Notes under the pieces: generated by a model
What the model was told of the DNA's origin: nothing
Seen by the model: the letters and a program-made list of their open reading frames with translations, nothing else
Database searches by the model: none
Shown: piece after piece, positions 10,501 to 23,584 of the stretch
Numbering within the stretch: position 1 is the first letter of the stretch
Layout: every line of letters starts with the position of its first letter
Made by a program: the position numbers and the translations under genes
Assembly: GCF_026151205.1 (NCBI RefSeq)
Contig: NC_087082.1
Span: 3,004,001-3,068,000 of the forward strand
Direction: 5' to 3'
Source: Bolinopsis microptera
Lineage: Eukaryota > Ctenophora > Tentaculata > Lobata > Bolinopsidae
Length of the DNA stretch: 64,000 nucleotides

Positions 10501-13500
10501 TCTCACCGCGTCACGTGGGCCGGATACCAGCTCGTGATTGGTGGGGTCAAGCACGTGGGCTAAATTCTGTGATCTGATTGATTAGACCCGATCATCGGGC
10601 AGGGCTATAGATTTATGTCAGCCCTGTGTGCGTATTGCAGGGAATACCTAACGAGTACTGAGTACTATAATGAGGCTAATTTACTCATTTTAACAATTGA
10701 TAAGGGTCTGTTTGAATCCTTCAATTTTTGGGGAATTGACATCGGAAATTGGGAAATTTCTACACTTCTAGGAATCGTTAAGTTGATCAAGTTATATTGG
10801 GTTAATCCAATGGAAGTTCATTAAGCTTTTTAACAGCTGGCACTATCAAAGATAAGGATTTTAACAATTCCAACAGTCGTGAGACTCGAATGAGGAACAG
10901 CCTTTTTACCAATCCATTTTAACCACAATGAGATTATCAGAATCTCAAAGAACAGGTCATCTCAACCACGGTCAGTAATTATTGCAATGCATATCTAACG
11001 TCAACATACTCAGTACATCACTAATTTACTCCTGCACAATTATTGATAAGGAACTGTTAGAATTTCTCCAATTTTTGGGGAACCAACGTTAGAAATTGGG
11101 AATCTTGGTTAAATCATCATCAGAGAATGACCGTATCATACGGTCTAATTCAAAAAATAATTTAAAGGTTGCCTTGACATCACATTGCTAAGTGCAGGTC
11201 AATTAAAATACCAATACTAGGCACGACCAGAAGTGAAGTAATCTTCAAAAAGTTGTGCTAGTCATGAACACCCACAATCCGGCTCAATTATGTCGTGAAC
11301 CGAACAATGTTCATCAGCCCCAATTGCCACCACGGTAGACATACCGTCCATCATCATTAAATTTGTACCTCCAGAATCAGCTTAATAAAACGTCTCTCTC
11401 TCTCTCCGATCACGAAAATCAGAAAATATAATTTTATCAGAAAATCAGGAATTCAGGAATACATGGTTTCCAGGAGTCTAACCAATCCATGTGATGTGGC
11501 ACTCTATACGGCTGTCTAACTTGGCAGTCTAATGGAGTCAATGGAGCACAATAAGTGCTAACAAGATCGGTTCATATCGGCCAGACCATCGACTGGTGGA
11601 TGGTTAGGCCGACTAGACTCTGTAAAGCATCATTTAAATTATACTGTGAACCTTAATATACGGGGGCACCATTGACCAATTAGGTACTTGAAATTGTTTA
11701 CATATACAGGGTGGCCCATAAGTGACTACCCACACGCAACCTCTTAATAACTCACGTAATTCGTCTCCAAATTGCACCAAAATTTCAGAGATTATAGATA
11801 TGGGTCAAACTTAGAATTCCTGAAAGTTTCGTAAGCCACGCCCAATTACAGTGGGCGTGGCGTGACACTCCCTCTTTTTCACTATTGTCTTCATAAAATG
11901 AGAACGCTTTAAGCTAAGAACTCAAAATTTTTTGCACACATTTGGCTTGATAATTGAACACTTTTCCAAAAGTTTCAAGTTCATTGGTTAAAATATGGCT
12001 GAGTTATGACCATTTTAAAATCCATCGGATATGTGATCCGAGCACTCAGTCAGTGATATTTGCACTCAATTAGTGATCTCGTCACCCAATCTGATCAAGA
12101 GTAAGGCGTTAGCGTGTATTAATGAGGTTCATTAGGCTTTGATTGGATACCGATGATGTCTTTGCTAGAAAGGAAAACACAAATTTTTAGGATAAATCAA
12201 TAAATGAAATCAACTAAATAAAAATTCCCACACAAAAACAATTCAATAATTTCAATTAAGATGTTCAAGGAATGTGTTGGCGAAATCTATCCTCGATTGG
12301 AAATGTATATCGAAAATTGTGAATACCTATTCGGGGGATGATGATTGTAAAGTTTGGTGGTATTTTCAAAGTACTCCGACGTTACTGGGAAGAATTGGCA
12401 CGTGCGTAGGCACCAACTGAATTTAGAATTACGGTTGATTTGCATTCTAAATCATGTCAAAGAGCACGGTCACCCTTAAATTTTAGTATCACGGTCATGA
12501 AATTTTCAAGGCAATTTGACTTGTCTACTACTTGAAATGTTATCAGCGACTGAGAGGACGGGAGGTTATTGTTTAGCGACCTTATCTGGCTCTGTTGAGC
12601 AGGCCAGCCAGCTTGAACGAGACGTGAGCGTTACAAATGGAATTAGGTTTTTACCTTGTCCCCGCCCTCAACGGACATTGTCCCCCTCAGAGCGAGCACA
12701 ACCAAACAGGTCATAGATTGGGATCTGATCGTCCAATCACCAGCAGTGTGGAGTATCACGTGGGATTAGCAGGTTTTAGGTATGAAGGGCTGAGACTTCC
12801 TGAATTTTAGTATTGGCACTTTATCTACTGTTTAATTTTATCGCCTGTTCCTACAAAAATTCCGAATCTAATTAGTATTTGACCAGTATGTTAATATGAT
12901 TTACCCTAAATGAATTCATCGAAATGCATTCATCGGTCCCAATTTCCAGCTTTAGAAGATTTAAGGAGCATGGGAATACTTAAGGAACGATGTCTAATGA
13001 TAAACAGCCATCATCAGGAAGAACCGATAAATCTTGGCACTTGCCATGGGCTGGATATTATATTCCGACTCCGCGATGATAAATCACTAATCCGCGAGAA
13101 ATTTAGGGGAAATTTTCCCCAGGATCGCTTAACACCCATCCCTGCAGTAAGTGCCACTAATTGAACATACTTGGGTTATTTTCAAATATGAAGATAATTT
13201 GAAGAAGATAAAACACCAATAGAGGATGATGAAGATACGAGACGGAGAATGGTAACCGGGAAGTTTGTTAGACGTAGCCAGTAGCCGGCCAATAGCCTGT
13301 TGTTCTAATAATAGTACCGCAGTGATCTTTTGCCGTGCGTAGGAGGAGTTGAGAGCAACAATTTGCGGATTTTACTCTAAACCATAATCACGCTATAGAC
13401 AATCGGCATAAATCCAATAATAAAATTTGGGGAATGGGATGAATAAAAGGTTGGTCTATAAAGAGTTGAGAGAAATTGGGCTGGCTGGCGAGAGGGGAGA

Positions 13501-16500
13501 AGGGATGAGATCACGTCTCGGCCATGACACGGACCGGAGGACGAAGGATCAGGAGCAGGCTGAGTAGTAGTACTCCTGACAACCACCCTCCTAGCATCAC
13601 ATCAGGCTTCATGCTCCGCTTATCTTAATACTGACAGGGCCATCTCTAGCACATACTTGACATATTTGGGTGCGTATTTTTATCTCCCAATACTTTTGTC
13701 CCTTTTTAGAATGCAGGTGAGAATCTGTTGAAAATTAAGGTTGGTTTGATCGCCATCAAGTAAACTCTCGTCTGAAAATTTGGTTACCGAAAATTTGGTT
13801 AAGATTCACTAAATGGGCACGAAATTGGTAATAAATAAGGATTGGTTTACAATTAATCGTAATAAATGAGGATTGGTCTGCAAACTAAACTTTTCAGACG
13901 GAAGGTAGTATAATCAGATGATGAGAGAAGGTTCATCACCCATTGTATTGGGGCTGTGGGATAATTTTTATTTTCTATAACATTTTATCATTCCTATCTA
14001 AACAATCGAATAAGTTTCAAAAATTCCAAGAATTAATTGTCAGGATATATCCTGAAAACATACCGACAAGGATTTTCTTTTGAAAAATTATGATAAGTAC
14101 TTCCTTACACTATTGGCTTATTGGCTATTAGATATATCCTAGCTTATATTTCGTAATTGATTTAGATGATCAAATATTTCCAGAAATGTCGAAGATATGC
14201 TATTTCCGTGAAATATTTCCAGTTTTGATGATGCAACCAGTTATAGACTCTGTTGACATAAAGATCGCGTTTAAAGAAATGTTAAGATGGAATCTTATAT
14301 CAGGAGACGTAAAGAAGAAAGAGTTGAAATGTTTGGCCCACATTAAGTACGAAATTCTCTACTTCGATATTTAAACTGGTAGAAAGAAAGGGTCGGAGTT
14401 TCAGAGTTGAGCTGATTTTGGTTGTAAGGATAGAAATGTCCGTAGATTGGAAGCTGATTATCCAGTCAGTCTGACCTGGACAATGGGTATAGATAGTCAA
14501 TCAAGGAGGGTGGGGGACGGGTTAATATTACTCGTTCCCACACTAGAAGTAGATCATTGCTCTAACACTGAGTAGTTTGTATTGCAGACAATAGAGCGGA
14601 GCACGGAAGTAGTCGGAGTATGTGCTGAAGTTCCGTGTTCAGTGTCCAACCCCCTGTCCAGCCTACCACACCACGTGTTCAGCCTACCACGCCACGTGAC
14701 TGTCTTCATAGTCACGTGGGTGTTTTCCCGCCAATGGAAGCTAGGCCCATGCCGTCTAAACAGCTAGTACACGACCCGTCCGCGTGATTGTACCGCTAAC
14801 TGCTCGCCCAACTGACAAATGTGGGTATTGGCATCGTACCCAATCAGGGGGTATATCGAGACAGCAACCAGTCAGCGGTTAGACGGGATAGAGCTCACAG
14901 CAGTACTGGTATAACTTATTTGGTAATCTGTGGAGCTCTCTTGACGGAGTGGACAATAGGGCTCGACAGATAGAATAACAATAACCTAGCTCAAGAGAAC
15001 AGTTGCACGTGTCAAATAGATAGGGTGTATGAAGGGCTACAGGTGATGTAGAAACCACAGTTTTCCTCTTCATACCAACAACAGGTGATGTTTTATCTAG
15101 ACAAAATCTCCCATCCACACTCCCCACTACCAAACCAAAAGCACACGGGAAATTCTAATATCTGCTGACAAATCAATGGCTATATGAAACTGTAGCCATC
15201 CTGCTGCAGAACCTGGCCGACTTTCCAAATGGTTTATTCATCATAACATGAGTATCAGCAAGTTGCCCTACACTGGTGACATGTCTCTGAAGATTGGGTT
15301 CCAGTAGTAGTAGTAGAGACTAGAGCTAGAAGTTAGGACCTGGAGGTGGTTTAGGAGCACCATTACCTTTAGTCGACTGTCTGGGAGTTGTGGTGCGGAC
15401 AGACGTACAGGAGCCTTCAACCGATATTAGCTCCAACCAATGACCAAATAACTCATTAACGCAACCCTTATTCAATTCTTTTTATTGTTGTATTGAAATT
15501 TAGTTTAATTCAATCGTACTGCTGGGCAGGCTATAATCTAATGCCAACACCAGGAGACTACACCAGCAGAGGGAGTTAGAGAGGGAGAGAGCTCCTTCTC
15601 CCTGGAGTTTAACGACCTGAGTAGCGGTTGTCAGGGGTCGCGTCAAACTCAATAACCCGGCTAGCTCCGTACTCAAGAGGACTCGACACCTGGTCCTCAG
15701 CTCTTTAGTCACCCTCTCTAATGAATTGGTAGGAATACAGTTGGAGTATAGGTAGAGAGAATAGATTGTCTGTCGTCATTAGCCCCGGAATAACGTACTC
15801 TTCCATTCTTTTCTCTCTCTCTTTCGAGAAGGTATCTAGATGGCAGTGGATCATTGTCCAACCTGTTTCTTCGTCCTTAGTCACTACCTTCACCTCTGGA
15901 CTGCAGGCCAGACCTTGAAATCTTGTTACAATCATTGGCCAGTGCTATTGTCCATTGTTGGGTCCTCCGAAAAAATAGGTACTTGTTAACATTTCAGTTC
16001 TATTAGAGTGGCTGCCGGGTACCTACATTACTCCAGAGTACTGATCCCACGTACTTCCGGGTTCATTCCTTATTACATGCCTCAATAGTCATGAACCCAC
16101 AACTCTCATCTTCTAATAGTGCTACAAGTACGAGATTATCGGATATTAAGAGTACAGGGTTGATGGAATGTCGGTTTGAAAAACCAGCTAAAAGACACCT
16201 TCGTCCATCACAACCACATGAAAATCTGGCGACTATGGATCCGCGCTGATTCACAGGATTGGTACTCTTATCCCATTCCGAGAGAAAATTTACTTAAAAA
16301 ATACCATTGACTCTTGAAAGGCTTCTCTTAGAATACGAGTGAACTTTAGTATGAAGAGCACTGACCGAACAAGATATTAGATAAACCATTTAAAATTGGG
16401 TGATTTGTACCGAGATATTGATAAGAGCCAATTCATTAAGAGGCGACAACGTGGTTCATAGCAAGATCATACTCCTCAATTGTTTCCAATACCTTCATGT

Positions 16501-18189
16501 ATCTAGTGCTAATAATAATCCTATTCCCCCGATTTTCTAATTAAATATTCTCCTTGTTTCGATCAAATAAAGACTGTCGGGATCTATGACGGCTGATGAG
16601 GTTATACTCTGAGAATTATCACCTATTTGAGGGTTCTACTAGTACCAACTGGTGCAGAGCTCACTTTCTCAAAAGATGCAAGTTACAGGCCTAGTTTAGT
16701 GGATATATTTTCTTAGGAGTGCTCCTGGAATCAACAAATTTCTGAATAGAACCACTGCAGTATTGCTATGTCTTTTAAGATGGATGGTTAAAATATCTTG
16801 ATTTGAACGCCAATTGTGGGAGAAATTGTGAGAATTGTCAACGGTACGTTTTGATCATCCAATAAAAAGTTTATAATGTGAGGCTTTTAATTGTTTTTGC
16901 CAAAATGGACTATAATAATCTTATCAACAAAATTTCGTCGCCAGAGTGTGCCTCAATAGAATATCTTAAAATATTTTGTATTTTGTTTATCTCTCGGCGG
17001 ATCAAGGACAAGCCTATATTGCGAGACGTTCCAGATCGTGAGACAAAAATATAGTGCACCAAACTCAATTTCACGACAAATCCAAAATTCAAATTAATCG
17101 TTTTCAATAGCAGCAATAGAGCATTCGGTCAATTTTTCGGGGTCTACTTACATAATAAATTGAGTATATCGTTAGGATTTTTACGTTCGTTAGCGATAAT
17201 CTAATCCATTACAGGAAATCCAGTTTGTTGTGATGAAATGAAATTTCAACTGGTTCTACAATTTCAAATGTGAGGTAATTTCGAACTATTACTTGACGAC
17301 AAATTAATCTCTTACTCTTAGTCTTATTTCGTTATTGAGTATATTGAGTGCTTTGTAGTCGGTGAATTTTATTGTATCTTATAATTTTGACCGATTCCAG
17401 ACAACAATAGAATTAAATTAATTGTTTAAACCCACCCACCATAATAGCATTTAGAATGAAATGCCGAGTCCTTTCAGAATGATTACAGAAATTTGTCCTA
17501 TAGACATAAGAAGCCTCAGATCATATGTTTTGTGAATGACGAAAATATTCTTCACCCACCACATACTGCTAAATGTATCTTCAAAAGTTTCCACCACGGA
17601 TTGCTACTTAACAAAACAAAAGAACATAACATAAGTACAAAGAAATGATAGCGACAAATGGAATTTAAATTAGGATGAACTTGATTAAGATGCCCACGTA
17701 CCAGATTTTTGGCTGGAATGCATCATGGTTGGCTTGTCGTTGTACTTGTTGTACATCTTCGATTGGTTAATAAGCCCATGATTTGGCACAGGCATCGTGA
17801 TTCCAACATTCTTCTTATAGCCATTCTGAAATTTCATATTCATTTTAAATAAAGTGTTTTCAAAAAAATGAAGAAAGAAGAATTAAAATAATACTATAAT
17901 ATTGAAATCTAAACGGCAGCCAAATGCAAAATGTCCAAAAAAACTTCGATCCGGCAATCATAAAATGTATATGCACGATTCTATTATCTATAAGCTATAA
18001 CAGGAGATATAATTATAACAGCAGACCAACCTTGTAGGAGTCCGAAGAGAAAGACAAGTCAAAAGCGCTATACGGAGCGTGAGTGGCGTGAGAATACAAA
18101 TTCCTTTGGTAGTTCGATCTCTGGTCTTTCTCTTTCTTCTTGTGAGGAGCTTTCAGAATTTCATCAATGGAGAATCCGCCCATGACCAT
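7520..18189 (-). CDS. Homeodomain transcription factor with N-terminal EH1 repressor motif
   Basis: DNA-binding nuclear regulator. Exons, in transcript order: 18189-18031, 17825-17702, 8983-8877, 8104-7943, 7717-7520; total 750 nt, 249 aa. All junctions agree in phase (0, 1, 0, 0). The ATG at 18189 follows an in-frame TGA. Residues 6-12 are FSIDEIL, an EH1 motif that recruits Groucho/TLE corepressors. The homeodomain spans about 141-200: F8, L16, W48, F49 and N51 are present, and helix 3 reads VKNWFQNKRNKEKK. Position 5 is Q rather than the usual R, and position 47 is N. Its intron lies between homeodomain residues 44 and 45, a position known from several ANTP/NK-type genes. The tail is rich in His, Asn, Gly and Met. 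I cannot place it in a named family; an ANTP/NK-like or Not/Hex-like repressor is my inference. Confidence 0.88.
8286..8870 (-). repeat. 22-bp minisatellite inside homeobox intron 3
   Basis: About 26 copies of a 22-bp unit (+ strand GTGGTAAGTAGAAGTGGTGAAA) with few variants: GGTGAAA/GGTAAAA, GGTAAGT/GGTCAGT and one unit shortened by a base near 8490. It occupies most of the 772-bp intron and ends six bases from the exon 3 donor. In the sense RNA it is CU-rich (CACTTCTACTTACCACTTTC). Because 22 is not divisible by 3, the open frame crossing it is an array artefact with a 22-residue period. Confidence 0.95.
8984..17701 (-). other. 8.7-kb intron 2 of the homeobox gene
   Basis: No convincing coding exon on either strand; open frames stay under about 90 codons and lack motifs or paired splice signals. 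It contains ten CACGTG hexamers (10153, 10168, 10512, 10552, 12399, 12757, 14672, 14693, 14713, 15006) and a GCCACGCCCA/TGGGCGTGGC hairpin. Such long introns often hold enhancers, but that is inference. Confidence 0.5.
11835..11861. repeat. 10-bp perfect inverted repeat
   Basis: Arms GCCACGCCCA (11835-11844) and TGGGCGTGGC (11852-11861), 7-base loop. It follows a CAGGGTGGCCCATAAGT string at about 11708 that resembles a mariner-like terminal repeat; no matching right end was found. Confidence 0.7.
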
Positions 18190-19915
18190 ATTGAAATATT
18201 GAAGTAGAGTTTGTCGAGGTTTCAATCAAACGAATGGCAAATGCTCAAGTCAGAAATAAGTTTCTCAGTAGGCCCCGTGAGTTGTATACTCGCGGGGATG
18301 AGATGTTACCAAAACCGCGTGATCTGATTGGCGGAGAGCTCCACCAATGAGGTGCGAGAAGGGAGACACGTGACAGGTGCGACACGAGTTCATTAGTGGG
18401 GCAGGGTATCGTAGTGCAGCGGACTTGACATGTTGCGTCTCCAGACCGTCTACGATTCACGGCCGGACCGTCCGAACTCTACTGTGCGGTCACGTGCCTG
18501 GAAAAAAGAGCTGTTAACCTAATAGAAGTGTGGTTTATAGCCTGAATAAGGCATTCTTGGAGCATTGGCGGAATCAGTATAGATATTGTCTCGAATCAAA
18601 ACATTCGTCCTGATCGCAGCGTATAGCGACACAGTTTAACGATCCCCAAATTGATAGATTAGTCTCGCTTTAAGAAAATCATGTGTCATGGTCCGTGTTC
18701 TTGTGAACGATAAGATAAGTAAAGTTAAGATTACAAATTCTGAGCAGTGAATCCGAATACAATGCTCAAGTACTCATCATTTCAGATCAAGGTTGAGAGA
18801 TGTTTTCGAGCTGCTCGACATTTTTAGTTTCCTGTACCAATCTTGTCGTGGTACTGGCAAGATGATAAAATGGTAGATTATAAATATTATGTTTTAATGG
18901 ACCGGATGTAAAAGTTCTTGGCGTACTTTAGATACAATTCCGTTATTGGTATGAAACGTTGGATTTGTTACTGATATATCATTAACAAATACAACATCCA
19001 ATTAAATGTAAGAATACAAGAAAAACAAATATACTGTAAAACAATTGTAGAAAACCAATGAATTTCAAGTCTTAATTCGATGGTTAACGTAATTATCTGT
19101 TCTTCAATAAACTGTAGGGAACCAACAAAAATTGGTTCCTTGCCTACCAGTAGAAATAGGGTTTACGGACAATCCTTAAAATCAACCGGTTTTCGGTAAA
19201 TTTGTGAGCTGATAAAAACCCAAGGCGGCAAATTCTTAAAACCTCCGGGGTGATTTCCAATTTTAATATTATTTCAATCAAAAATCAATTGACACTGTTG
19301 CAAGGTCCGCATTATACCTACTGCTCTCCAAGTCGGCTCACATTGCACTCAATCATTTAAATCACTTCGAATCGCCCTAAAATTAGCAGCTTTTTGAGGA
19401 ATGTTCGAGATTGATATTAAGATTGAGGAGCTGGTTACCTTGAATGTATGGTAGTTCTGAAAACCTGCATCATGTGATATTGACTACTGAGTACTGACCA
19501 ACACAAGATATTTACGTCGCGTCAAATGGTATCGTTTACTCAGCGGTTGTTGCCATAGTAACCTGAAGAAAAGGATCACGCCCGCCCTGTTTCGTGTTAT
19601 CATGGTCCTGGTATTCGAGTATTCGAGGAGTTCACAACGTGAAAATTGCCGTATATGATGGTGGTATCCAGCTTAAGACACAATGTTAACAAATCCTCAG
19701 AAACAGTGGCCTTAGAACAAAGAATGAGAGACTCCAGTAAACGCTGTGATGGTATTACTCAGTCACTTTTCAATAGCCTACTTAGTACTTGTTGGCGGAG
19801 AAGTAGACATATTGATGATTATATCCCTTAATCAGCACACCAGTCAATGGTAAAATAATTGTCAGGCTCATAATTTAAAGTTATAACCCTTTCTTATCGT
19901 CCTGAAACAAAGAGT
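18190..19915. other. Upstream region of the homeobox gene
   Basis: Contains a relatively GC-rich patch at about 18280-18500 with two CACGTG hexamers (18367, 18491), a candidate promoter/5' UTR for the leftward homeobox gene. No gene recognised between it and the small membrane protein gene. Confidence 0.35.
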
Positions 19916-20794
19916 CTAGCTTGCCTTCTCCATGTCAGTCTCTTTTTCAATATCCAAGCACTTCTCGATGACTGAACACTGTTCGATCATGAAATAGTGT
20001 CTGAACTGAAACGCTACCCCCACAAGAACAGACCACCCTCCAACAGCTATAAAACATCTGGAGACGGTCATGTTACCCGTAGCGTAGGAGAAGATTAGTC
20101 CCAGACAGGATACCATGACTCCTGAAGGGTGAGGGACCTGTCAAAACTGCGACATTTTAATCTGGAAGTTTGAAATTCCGGGATCCGACTAACTGGAATG
20201 CGGAATAGAAACGTAACGGGTAGAAATGTTGAATGGGTCTGGCTAGGGACATCACCGGAATTTCAATACAAATAAAAAGATTATGGAGTGTACGTGTGGG
20301 TCGTTACGTTACCTGCAGTGATGAAAACAAGCAGGGGGTAATATCTCTTTCTTCTAAATGCAACACTTTCTGAAATTATTACAATATTTCCATTTCAATA
20401 TTTCTGTATTAACAATATTTGTATTCCAATTTGATAGGCAACTGTCGCTTATACTAGTATAGATGAATATAAGATTTGCCGTACGAAATAAATAACTTAT
20501 GGTCTAATCCTTTTTTATCTATCATCTAATTAGTTTTCTTTTATTATGTAATTGTAAGTACTAAAGATGGATAATTGAAACAAACGTACCTTTATCAGAG
20601 TTTAACTTCAACAAAACACAGCTGGATGTAACTGTGCCGTCGGCAGGATTGCCGTTTGATTGCAGTTCAGATAGCTTACTTTCTGTTTCATCTGTTTCTT
20701 CGTGTCTGTTTGTAGGGTTGGGGGTCAGCTTGAGGGATGAAGCACAACTCTCACTGTTACACCGAGAGCCGACTCTCTCATATTTGTTCGCCAT
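19916..20794 (-). CDS. Small two-helix membrane protein, not recognised
   Basis: Three coding exons (20794-20590, 20353-20313, 20137-19916) join in phases 1 and 0 to give 155 aa. The ATG (20794, context AACATGGCG) lies nine bases after a good acceptor (AGTCACAG), so a noncoding first exon upstream is likely. The N-terminal half is polar and acidic (HEETDETESKLSEL), presumably cytosolic. The last exon gives two hydrophobic stretches, GVMVSCLGLIFSYATG and FIAVGGWSVLVGVAFQF, then a short charged tail with VIEKCLDIEKETDMEK. No signal peptide. I do not recognise a family. Phase agreement over a 41-nt exon supports a real gene, but expression is unproven. Confidence 0.62.
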
Positions 20795-22187
20795 GTTAGA
20801 TACCTGTGACTGAGAGGGTAACTCTTATTAGATTACAGAACAATCATATAACCTGACAATCAATAATCGGCAACTTTTCTCCACCTTTCCATTTAGTCAC
20901 ATAACTAATTCAATGACCAATATCAACTTAAAATGACACAATTTTTCAGACGACATTTGCATATGTCCGAATATTCTTCCTGGTATAATATAACATTTCT
21001 TCAGAACTGAAGATATCGACAACAATGGTTCTGCTCGCTCTCTTTAAGATCAACAAAATACAACAAAACAAAACAACTGACGCAATATACTGATACTGCT
21101 GATCTGCGTACCATACAGTTCAGATCTTTCTCTTGACATATAGACATTAGGCCATAGGCCATAGTACAATGTGTAAATTCAGTTTATGTAGATTCGTTGT
21201 AAATGCGATTAACATGAAATTACCATTGTGGCTTTAACAAAGGCTTAAATGAGAATACTGACAATTGGTTTGATTAACACAGTCGGCAGACTTATCTTAA
21301 TTCGACATATAGAACTGTCTATAACAAAACCATGCACGCTTTTTTTCGACTGCGCCCATGGTGCAACTCACATTATAAAATATCTCAGTCTCTCATGATT
21401 GACATAAATACAAAAGTATGTGCAAGGTGTATGTTTGTATAAGAGCTGTGAACATACTTAGGGCTTAGTTTTTGAGAAATAGTTTAAGAACTGACTTTAG
21501 CATGTGAGCAGCACATAAACTTATTACATCTTCTATAATATAACGATCGCTTTTTTCAAACATGGGGGACGAAATACCAACTACAAACTAGCATTAAAGT
21601 GATTGAATCGAGTGGCCACAAAACAGTATTTTCCACAGTAAAAAACCATGAAAAGTCTTTCACAAATCTGAAATTGTGTTCCCATTTTCTTTCTTAAGAA
21701 AAATCTGCGATTTTTTATTCAGTCAAATATTGCATAATGCAAACACAGTTTCCCGGGGGAAATTTGTAGACGTTTTTGGGAACTAAAATTGGGTTGAATG
21801 CGTACTACTATAAGTATAATTATCCGTGAAAATCTATTGGCCCGGCAGCACATCCATTTAAATAACATTTGTTTATGGAATACCTTGGGCAGCAACATTT
21901 TCCTCGTGAAACCAAGCTGTCTTTGACAATTTAACAGGAGTACTATTACTAAAAGTAAAACATTTATACACATAATCAAAACACTTTTCATACTATTACT
22001 AATGTGTACTAACAAATAAGTTTAGCAAGCAGAGAGTCTAATAATGACAAGAAGTCAAGAAGTCGTGCTGACTTGGTCACCAGGCTTTTTGTTGGATTGA
22101 TATAGGCCAAAAAGCAAGTTTATAATCTTTTCTTGTAACTACTATTCATTGAATCTAATCAAATTAGCATTCAAAACAATCTATGCA
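20795..22187. other. Noncoding stretch
   Basis: AT-rich, no supported gene. A 98-codon open frame (22015 to 21719, - strand) lacks motifs or splice partners. Confidence 0.4.
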
Positions 22188-22412
22188 CAGCTTAAAACCC
22201 CGATTTACCGCGCCCCGATTCACCGCATACCCCTATAATATCGGGAAATGGCCGCGGTATATCAGGCCGATATACCGCGGCCATTTCCTTTCCCCCAAAT
22301 AGGGCTAAACATACATAATTTAAAACAAACAAACCCCCCATTTACCTCGGACCCCGATTTACCCTGGATGTTTCCTTTCCACCAAACTCCGCGGTAAATC
22401 GGGGTTTTACTG
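22188..22412. mobile_element. Pogo/Tigger-like MITE with central palindrome
   Basis: Ends are inverted: left CAGCTTAAAACCCCGATTTA, right GCGGTAAATCGGGGTTTTAC then TG followed by TA. The CAGTAAAACCCCGATTTA type of terminus is characteristic of pogo/Tigger elements, which duplicate TA. The centre (about 22242-22286) is a perfect palindrome with 20-bp arms beginning GGAAATGGCCGCGG around a 5-base spacer. No transposase. Confidence 0.72.
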
Positions 22413-22557
22413 TATATTATAAAATGAACAAAATATAGATTCATAAAAGATGTCTCAAACAATATGGAAATGATTGTCTTTTATTTCTATAATTGTAATA
22501 TAAGTAACAATTACCTACGCTCTTACGTTATTAACAGAAAAATCGACAAAATAGAAC

Positions 22558-22846
22558 CAGTGGCGTAACGAAAGGCCCTGCTGACCCCGCTGTGCAGGGG
22601 GGCGCCGTCTTAGGGGGGCGCCAAATCGTCGTTTGAATGTGGGACAATTTCGAAAACTTAACTAAAGTACTAGCAAAACTGCGCGTTTTGCTCTAGATAC
22701 ACACTTTTTTAGAGATTTTACCGGCGTATTCTTTAAAGTCACCTAATTTGTTCAATTTTAGGGAGGGGCACCAAAAGGGGAGGGGGCGCCAACAGGGGGG
22801 CGCTTTTTTCGGCAGGGGGGCGCCAACAGGCATCGTTACGCCACTG
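22558..22846. mobile_element. Non-autonomous hAT-type MITE, copy 2
   Basis: Terminal inverted repeats CAGTGGCGTAACG and CGTTACGCCACTG are perfect over 13 bp. Exact 8-bp direct repeats AATAGAAC flank it at 22550-22557 and 22847-22854. The interior aligns with 2445-2720. Perfect duplication and termini suggest a younger insertion than copy 1. Confidence 0.93.
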
Positions 22847-23535
22847 AATAGAACATAGAAACGTTCGGAAAATCTGTGATCGAGAATAATCAGAAAACAA
22901 TATATAAGATTTAGATTTAAGAGCCACAGCTACCTTTACAAAACATGAGCATTAAGCAAGCGAAACAGGTCGCATTTCATTTTTCTCAACTTCGTATTGT
23001 TCCGACATAATGCCAATGGACAATAATAATATTTCCCTAGATTGAATGGACTCAGTACCAGTGTTATTTTGAAACTTGTTTCTCAAGAAAATGAATTCTT
23101 CACTTCTAGTGTGATAGGCAAGGAATGCCGACAGTATATAATGTTAGTAACAAAATTGCAAAGAAATAAAAGCGGTGCATACTCATTGTTATATAATAGA
23201 TACGTGGATTACGATTGATTAAGAATTGATGAAGGTATTTTTTACAAAAAACACTGATTGTTACTAATCATAGTTAAGTGGGCATCTTGATGAGAAAGAT
23301 TAGGTTGGCGAACTTAATGAAGCAAAGTTTAATGAACTCGTGGGTAATCGCATTAGCATTAGTAAGATAAATAAATAATAATAACTGCCTCAATGCCTCA
23401 TGACTAGAACATAATGTGTCGACTTAAACCAGACGCCAGATAATAGTATGTATAATGTATGTAGGAAATTATGATACAAGTACAATACGGCAACATGACC
23501 AAGTAGACGTATATATGACGGTGAAATTTATTGTT

Positions 23536-23584
23536 TGAGCCAGACACTTTTCATCAGCCATGGCTTTAGAAAGTGTCTGGCTCA
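23536..23584. repeat. 15-bp perfect inverted repeat
   Basis: Arms TGAGCCAGACACTTT and AAAGTGTCTGGCTCA around a 19-base spacer that itself contains the palindrome AGCCATGGCT. As RNA it would form a long hairpin. No flanking duplication seen. Confidence 0.9.
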
